Assembly: GCF_003584645.1 (NCBI RefSeq)
Contig: NZ_AP017928.1
Coordinates: 4,788,833-4,852,832, forward strand
Reading direction: 5' to 3'
DNA from: Methylocaldum marinum
GTDB taxonomy: Bacteria; Pseudomonadota; Gammaproteobacteria; Methylococcales; Methylococcaceae
DNA: 64,000 nt
Below, in pieces: positions 59,478 through 64,000 of this stretch; position 1 is the first letter of the stretch; every line of letters begins with the position of its first letter. The translations under genes and the position numbers were made by a program. The notes below the pieces were generated by a model. That model did not search any database. It saw only the letters and a list, made by a program, of their open reading frames with translations, and was not told the DNA's origin.

Positions 59478-61922
59478 ATGCAAGAACAACAACATTCCCA
59501 GCCAAACATCTCGACCCGAAAAGTCCATCGTACTGCCGTTCATCCGCTATTCCTGGCATTGCTGCTCGCCAACGGCGCGCAGGCGGGCGACGTCGAGCCA
59601 TCGGCCGGTCCCATGGCCTTCCGCATCGAGCCCCAGTCGCTGGACAGGGCGCTGGTGGAATTCTCCGCCGCCTCCGGTCAGCAGGTGGTGGTCGACGGTA
59701 AGCTGAGCACCGGCGTCCATTCCCCTGGCGTCAGCGGCAGTTACACGCCGCGGCAAGCACTCGACAAGCTTCTCGAGGGGACGGGAGTTGCCGCCCGCGT
59801 CAACCGGAACGGGACGGTCACCCTCGAGAAAGCCAAGGCGGCGGAACCCCAATCGATGGCGGTCGACCTGCCGAAGGTAACCGTGAGCGACACAGCGGCC
59901 TACGACCCGACCGATCCCTACGACCAGAACTACGCCGTCCCCGATTCCTTCGCTGCCACCAAGACCGATACGCCGCTCATGGAGACGCCGGCATCGATCC
60001 AGGTGGTGCCGCGGGCCGTGATGGACGATCAACAGGCCATCCGACTGGAGGATGTTGTGAGAAACGTCAGCGGCGTCCAAGTAAAGCGCCAACTCGGCGA
60101 TCTCTTCGATTCATTCATTATTCGCGGTTTCGATACGCAATTTAGGGTGTATCGAGATGGATTACGGCTTGCGGAGCAGTCTTTCGAAACCGCCAATCTG
60201 GATCGTACCGAGGTCCTAAAGGGGCCGGCATCGGCATTATTCGGGCGCATCGAGCCGGGCGGTCTCGTCAATATGGTGACGAAAAAGCCGTTGACCGAAC
60301 GCTATTATTCGCTGGGCCAGCAGTTCGGCTCATTTGATCTATACCGCACGACCCTCGATGCCACAGGGCCGGTTACTGATAACGGCGACCTGTCGTACCG
60401 CCTCAACTTCGTCTATCTAGACAGCGGTTCGTTTCGGGATTTTATCGATCGGGAACGCAAATTCGTAGCGCCCCAGTTGACTTGGAGGCTTACTGAGAAT
60501 ACCGATATCAACTTCGGATACGAGTTCAAAGACGATGCGGTAAAAGGCGATCGCGGAATTCCGGCAATTGGAAATCGGCCCGCCAAAGTCCCCATCAGCC
60601 GATTTATCGGCGAGCCGGATTTCTCCCTGAATGAGGCAGAAAGCCATCTCGGACACATTACGTGGACGCACCGATTCAACGACGACTGGCGAGTGCAACA
60701 AAAGTTTGTCATAAATTTCGTAGACACCTTCAACAGGAACATCATTCCCGTTTCCCTGCGAGGGGATAATCGGACCATCAACAGAGGACTTTTCAATGGC
60801 TCCACCGAACGGGAAACCTATGCGACCGATATCAATCTGAACGGGAAATTCGATGTCTTCGGCACCCGGCATAACGTATTGGTCGGTTTTGATTTTCTTC
60901 GTTTTCAGAGCAGCCGCGGCGTAACTTTTCTGGGCAGCGCGGCTTTTATTCCGACACTGGATACGTTTAACCCGGTTTACGGGATAAGAATCCCGGACAA
61001 TCTTCCCATCAATAACTTCTTTTCCACCAAGCAACAGTGGTTTGGCGTTTATCTCCAGGATCAGATCGATCTGACCCATAACCTTCATTTGCTCTTCAGC
61101 GGCCGTTACGACTGGTCCGAAAATGCGAGCGGTCTTTCTTCGACCGGCTCACCGAAATTGGACACCGTTCGAAATAACGAATTCAGTCCCCGCGTCGGGC
61201 TCCTGTTTAGCCCGAGGGATTGGTTATCCCTGTATGCCGACTGGACGCATGCCTTGGGTGCCGCCAATGCGGGGCAATCGGCGGACGGCAAGCCGTTTGA
61301 TCCCGAGTTCGCAGAACAATTTGAGGGTGGGGTGAAACTGGAATTGTTCGATGGACGTTTCAACGCCAATCTGGCGGTTTACGAACTGACCAAGGAAAAC
61401 ATTTTGACCGCTGCACGGATAGATCCTTCAACCGCCACCGGTCCGTCCATTCAAGAGGCTATCGGTAAAGCCCGGAGTCGAGGTATCGAATTCGACTTTG
61501 CCGGCCATCTGACCGACGAATTCAGCCTAATCGGTAGCTACGCCTATACCGATACCCGAGTGCTAAATGATAACAATGGGAACGAGGGGCACCGTTTGCC
61601 GAATGTGCCGGAGCATGCGGGCAGCCTCTGGGTCAATTATGAGTTGCCTTTTGGATTCAAGTTGGGTACGGGCGTTTATATCTCGGATAAAAGGCAAGGC
61701 AATGCGCAAAACGATGTCCAATTACCAGGATATGTCCGCTGGGATGCGATGGCCGCCTATCAATGGAACATCGGCGTTTCAAAAATTACCGCACAAGTGA
61801 ACGTGAACAACATCCTGGACAAGGAATACTACAAGTTTCTGGATATTGCCGGAAATCCGAGATTCGATATAAACCCGGGCGAGCCACTTTCCGTCATCGG
61901 GTCTCTAAAATTGGAATACTAA
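59478..61922 (+). CDS. fecA: FecA-like TonB-dependent siderophore transducer
   Basis: An 814-residue outer-membrane receptor. Residues 1-36 look like a signal peptide. An STN (secretin/TonB short N-terminal) domain follows (about 50-125: MAFRIEPQSLDRALVEFSAA, SYTPRQALDKLLEGTGV), which in FecA-type transducers signals to FecR. The plug (about 160-270) has SIQVVPRAVMDDQQ, DSFIIRGFD, NLDRTEVLKGPASALFG and GLVNMVTKKP. The barrel ends in Tyr (GSLKLEY). Its class, ferrisiderophore receptor with signalling domain, fits the upstream FecI-FecR. It is separated from fecR by 2.2 kb of inserted-looking DNA. The siderophore is not predictable. Confidence 0.9.
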   Translation: MQEQQHSQPNISTRKVHRTAVHPLFLALLLANGAQAGDVEPSAGPMAFRIEPQSLDRALVEFSAASGQQVVVDGKLSTGVHSPGVSGSYTPRQALDKLLEGTGVAARVNRNGTVTLEKAKAAEPQSMAVDLPKVTVSDTAAYDPTDPYDQNYAVPDSFAATKTDTPLMETPASIQVVPRAVMDDQQAIRLEDVVRNVSGVQVKRQLGDLFDSFIIRGFDTQFRVYRDGLRLAEQSFETANLDRTEVLKGPASALFGRIEPGGLVNMVTKKPLTERYYSLGQQFGSFDLYRTTLDATGPVTDNGDLSYRLNFVYLDSGSFRDFIDRERKFVAPQLTWRLTENTDINFGYEFKDDAVKGDRGIPAIGNRPAKVPISRFIGEPDFSLNEAESHLGHITWTHRFNDDWRVQQKFVINFVDTFNRNIIPVSLRGDNRTINRGLFNGSTERETYATDINLNGKFDVFGTRHNVLVGFDFLRFQSSRGVTFLGSAAFIPTLDTFNPVYGIRIPDNLPINNFFSTKQQWFGVYLQDQIDLTHNLHLLFSGRYDWSENASGLSSTGSPKLDTVRNNEFSPRVGLLFSPRDWLSLYADWTHALGAANAGQSADGKPFDPEFAEQFEGGVKLELFDGRFNANLAVYELTKENILTAARIDPSTATGPSIQEAIGKARSRGIEFDFAGHLTDEFSLIGSYAYTDTRVLNDNNGNEGHRLPNVPEHAGSLWVNYELPFGFKLGTGVYISDKRQGNAQNDVQLPGYVRWDAMAAYQWNIGVSKITAQVNVNNILDKEYYKFLDIAGNPRFDINPGEPLSVIGSLKLEY

Positions 61923-62344
61923 AGCCCGCGTAGAATTCATAGCCCGCATGTATCGCAGCGGAATGGCGGAAAAGTCCACGCGACCGCGTACCCGGGTTTC
62001 GATTCGTTTCATCCGGACTACAGGCGGTGGGTTCGCGGTCGGAGTAGCCTGGATGGAGTGCAAGCAGAATGCGGGGACTCCGGGGCTTCGAGCGTCCGGG
62101 ATCCCGCTTGCCTCGTATGCGGGCTATGGTTCGGCAAGACCGCGTTTCGGCACGAGAAAGGACCTCAACCTTCCCCTTTACTCGACATTGAAAAATGTAG
62201 GGAGCGCTCGAAGTTGTCTTCGTCGCGAATCAAGGGTTTCCAAAACCGCCACTACCAAATTCTGCGGCGACGCTGCGGTTGTCAGGCATCGCTCACGGCC
62301 TGTTCGACGCCGCCACAAGCCCGCCATGCCTTGGTGAATATCCT
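61923..62344. other. Intergenic region after fecA
   Basis: About 420 bp. A REP-C copy is at 61940-62022. The rest has no gene that I can support. The DMT-transporter remnant starts at its right edge. Confidence 0.45.
61940..62022 (+). repeat. REP-C repeat copy downstream of fecA
   Basis: About 83 bp, in the same orientation as the 59183 copy; it starts TAGCCCGCATGTATCGCAGC and ends TTTCATCCGGACTAC. It is less well conserved than the upstream copy. Confidence 0.6.
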
Positions 62345-62566
62345 TTAGGACCATTCGTTCACCGCAACCATCGCTTTCTTGGGCGGTTTCGACCGGTTCG
62401 CGCTGTTGATGAACACCACCGATCCGATGATGATCGCCGACGCCGACAGGATGCGCGGGGTCAAGGGTTCCTGCGTAAACCGGTTGCCGAGGAACACCGC
62501 CACCAAGGGATTGACGTAGGCGTAGGTCGCGACCAGCGGGATGGGCGCGTTTTGTAAAAGCCAGGC
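62345..62566 (-). pseudogene. C-terminal remnant of an EamA/DMT-family transporter
   Basis: Reading leftwards from 62566 to a TAA at 62345: AWLLQNAPIPLVATYAYVNP, LVAVFLGNRF, LTPRILSASAIIIGSVVFIN, then a Lys-rich tail and stop. This is the last two helices of an EamA (10-TMS drug/metabolite) transporter of the RhaT/YedA type. Everything upstream of it is replaced by a copy of the osmoprotectant ATPase gene start. The two parts are in different frames. Confidence 0.75.
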
Positions 62567-62841
62567 GCGGTCAAGTGCGGAAACAGCCCTCCTTCCTGGA
62601 TGACGTAGCCCATTCGGCGGCGCAGCGCCAGGACCGTAGCTGCGGTAACCGGCATGCCCATCAGCTCGACGGTGCCGCGGTCCGGCCGGACCAGGCCGTT
62701 GACCAGCCGGATCAGCGTGGATTTGCCGCAGCCGCTCGCTCCGATGATTACCGTCACTTGCCCCTTCGGAATCGAAAGATCGATCTCGCGCAGCACGGGA
62801 ACGCCCTCATAGCTTTTGCTGACTCGTGACAGTTTGAGCAT
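62461..62841 (-). pseudogene. Chimeric ORF: truncated ABC ATPase plus out-of-frame DMT sequence
   Basis: A 126-codon frame. The first 92 codons equal the start of the osmoprotectant ATPase (MLKLSRVSKSYEG to GGLFPHLTA), the last 34 are an accidental reading of the DMT remnant (APGFYKTRPSRWSR onward). It lacks the ABC signature and Walker B, so it cannot be an active ATPase. It may still be expressed, because the duplicated leader retains the region upstream of the start codon. Confidence 0.85.
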
Positions 62842-62863
62842 ACGGGGATCATACCGGCAAACG
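62567..62863 (-). repeat. Partial duplication of the osmoprotectant ATPase gene start
   Basis: About 297 bp nearly identical to 55215-55511 (offset 7352), differing at a few bases such as GCC to GTC, Ala to Val, in the LIRLANGL stretch. It carries the first 92 codons of the ATPase, including Walker A, plus about 22 bp of upstream sequence. The copy forms a 126-codon frame (62461-62841) whose last third is out-of-frame DMT sequence. Confidence 0.92.
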
Positions 62864-62993
62864 GCACGATCGGGGATCGATTCCGGTTGGGCTGAGGACT
62901 ATGCCGCAGCCGGCACTGACTGAAGGATCAGCAGGCTTACCGCATTCCGGATGCCGTGAAGAACGTCAGGGGTGTCCAACAGAGCGTTCGGAA

Positions 62994-63974
62994 CTACCGG
63001 CGTCCAGGCCCCAACGCGTGCTGCCGGTATTCCCGCGGCGAGCAGCCGAAGCGCTGCCTGAAAGCCCGGCTGAAATGGGACAGATCGTTGAACCCCCAGC
63101 GGAAGGCGATTTCGGACAGGCTGTGGCCGGCGTGCGCCGGGTCGAGGAGGTCCTTGCCGCACTGGTCCAGCCGGCGCCGCCAGACGTGGCGCATCAGGGA
63201 GGTTTCCTCGTCCTTGAAGAGATCGTTGATATAGCGGGACGACAGGCCCGTGCCCTTCGCCACCGTGCCGGCATTCAGTCCGGGTTCGGCAAGATGGCGC
63301 TCGACGAACGCCTTGACCCGATACAGCGAGTGCGAACGGCTTCGTGAGAGGCTGAAATTTCCCGGACGCACCGAGGTCAGGGCCAGGGTCAGGAGGTCGA
63401 GGGCGTGTCCGGCGAGAGCGGAGAACTCGCGGGAATTCATACGGCCCGCCTGCCCGGCGGACGCACGGAGGAACCGGGATGCCACGGCGCCCATGGCTTC
63501 GGTTCCGGGAATCCGCAGCGCCGTGCAGTGTTCGATTCCGGCGATTCTTTCCCGCAGCATCCCCCGGGGGATGGAGACGATCAGTTTCGAGAAGCTCCGG
63601 GGACAGTGGATGCGATGCGGTCGGGTGGCATCGTAGAGGGTGATGTCCCCGGGCCTCAGAAATACTTCCCGCCCCTGCTGATCCAGGGAGTACCGGCCCG
63701 AGAGCAGGACCACCGCGAAATAAGCGTCCTGATCGGCCCGATAAGGCTCGCCCGGCAGCCGTTCGATGCCGATCGCGTTGGAACGGATCACGGAGAGGCG
63801 CAGGTCTTGCCACGGATGGATCGTCATCTCGTTGAACAATGCGCCGTCGGCCGGCGGGCCGATTTCCACCCTGACGTACTCCCGGCCGATGACTTCCCGC
63901 AGCCAGCCGTGCCTTTCCCGTCTCGGCACATCGGCCGTGGATAGCGTTACGGCCGTACTGTTGGTCGTGTCCAT
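62994..63974 (-). CDS. AraC/XylS-family transcriptional regulator
   Basis: A 326-residue regulator. The N-terminal AraC_binding_2-type sensor domain is about 20-200. The C-terminal AraC double HTH is about 225-320: RVKAFVERHLAEPGLNAGTV, GLSSRYINDLFKDEETSL, and SLSEIAFRWGFNDLSHFSRA with FRQRFGCSPREYR. The family organisation resembles FeaR/AraC activators of aromatic or amine metabolism. The effector is not predictable. The ATG at 63974 is preferred; a TTG upstream (63998) is in the same frame, and the true start could lie beyond the window edge. Confidence 0.85.
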   Translation of the reverse strand: MDTTNSTAVTLSTADVPRRERHGWLREVIGREYVRVEIGPPADGALFNEMTIHPWQDLRLSVIRSNAIGIERLPGEPYRADQDAYFAVVLLSGRYSLDQQGREVFLRPGDITLYDATRPHRIHCPRSFSKLIVSIPRGMLRERIAGIEHCTALRIPGTEAMGAVASRFLRASAGQAGRMNSREFSALAGHALDLLTLALTSVRPGNFSLSRSRSHSLYRVKAFVERHLAEPGLNAGTVAKGTGLSSRYINDLFKDEETSLMRHVWRRRLDQCGKDLLDPAHAGHSLSEIAFRWGFNDLSHFSRAFRQRFGCSPREYRQHALGPGRR

Positions 63975-64000
63975 GGATAGAGTCCCCGTCGTTCGCAATG

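Noticed and set aside
62899..63813. 304-codon frame antisense-shifted within the AraC gene
   Set aside because: Shadow frame of the AraC coding sequence; Pro/Arg-rich.

Overview
The window reads as chromosomal DNA of a GC-rich gammaproteobacterial methylotroph, most likely a methanotroph of the Methylococcaceae type. This is an inference from a formaldehyde-activating enzyme (fae), a DUF3280-type secreted protein, a copper-import receptor of the OprC/NosA type, a PEP-CTERM protein, and a gammaproteobacterial style of housekeeping genes. No rRNA, tRNA or CRISPR array was recognised.

Layout. 1-4220: 3' end of the complex I operon (nuoL partial, nuoM, nuoN) with start/stop overlaps. 4266-10074: copper TonB receptor (-), pseudopilin-like protein, GloB/YcbL-type hydrolase and an overlapping FetAB-like ABC exporter. 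10205-14675: hybrid sensor kinase, PEP-CTERM protein, and an intergenic region ending in a strong orphan terminator. 14676-25847: nadE, a BCAM0308-like protein, an HPF/cold-shock fusion, a BON protein, thiD, alaC, hom, thrC, then a small accessory block (DUF6398 protein, AAA ATPase, TOPRIM-like DUF3226 protein). 25951-29200: parE, a ferritin-like protein and fae. 29201-36029: accessory and repeat-rich DNA with gene remnants, an orphan VirD4/TraG-like coupling ATPase fused to a secreted coiled-coil N-terminus plus a coiled-coil partner, and a RAYT transposase flanked by inverted REP copies. 36030-41951: a large secreted glycoside-hydrolase-like protein and a GlrK/QseG-like pair whose kinase has lost the phospho-acceptor histidine. 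41952-53240: a patchwork of palindrome arrays, a MITE-like element, a truncated DUF421 gene, a KefB-like antiporter, an IS5-like element that cleanly split an lprI-like gene, a decayed gene, a truncated glycosyltransferase, a LigB-type dioxygenase, an IS remnant, VanZ and DUF3280 genes. 53244-63974: compatible-solute ABC transporter, FecI/FecR/FecA-type cell-surface signalling locus interrupted by a small effector/immunity-like pair, a partial duplication of the ABC gene joined to a DMT-transporter remnant, and an AraC regulator.

How it works together. The window mixes core metabolism (respiration, NAD and thiamine synthesis, the aspartate-to-threonine branch) with metal acquisition (copper receptor, FecIRA). 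The accessory DNA between 29 and 63 kb is marked by many dispersed repeats: REP-A (cognate to the RAYT), REP-B (about 110 bp with perfect terminal arms), REP-C around fecA, and tandem arrays of short unrelated hairpins. At least eight genes there are broken or truncated. The most interesting signals are the orphan secreted-coiled-coil/VirD4 pair, the AAA+TOPRIM pair, the heterogeneous hairpin arrays, the histidine-less GlrK-like kinase, the ATC-start fecR, and two recent rearrangements that can be read base by base.
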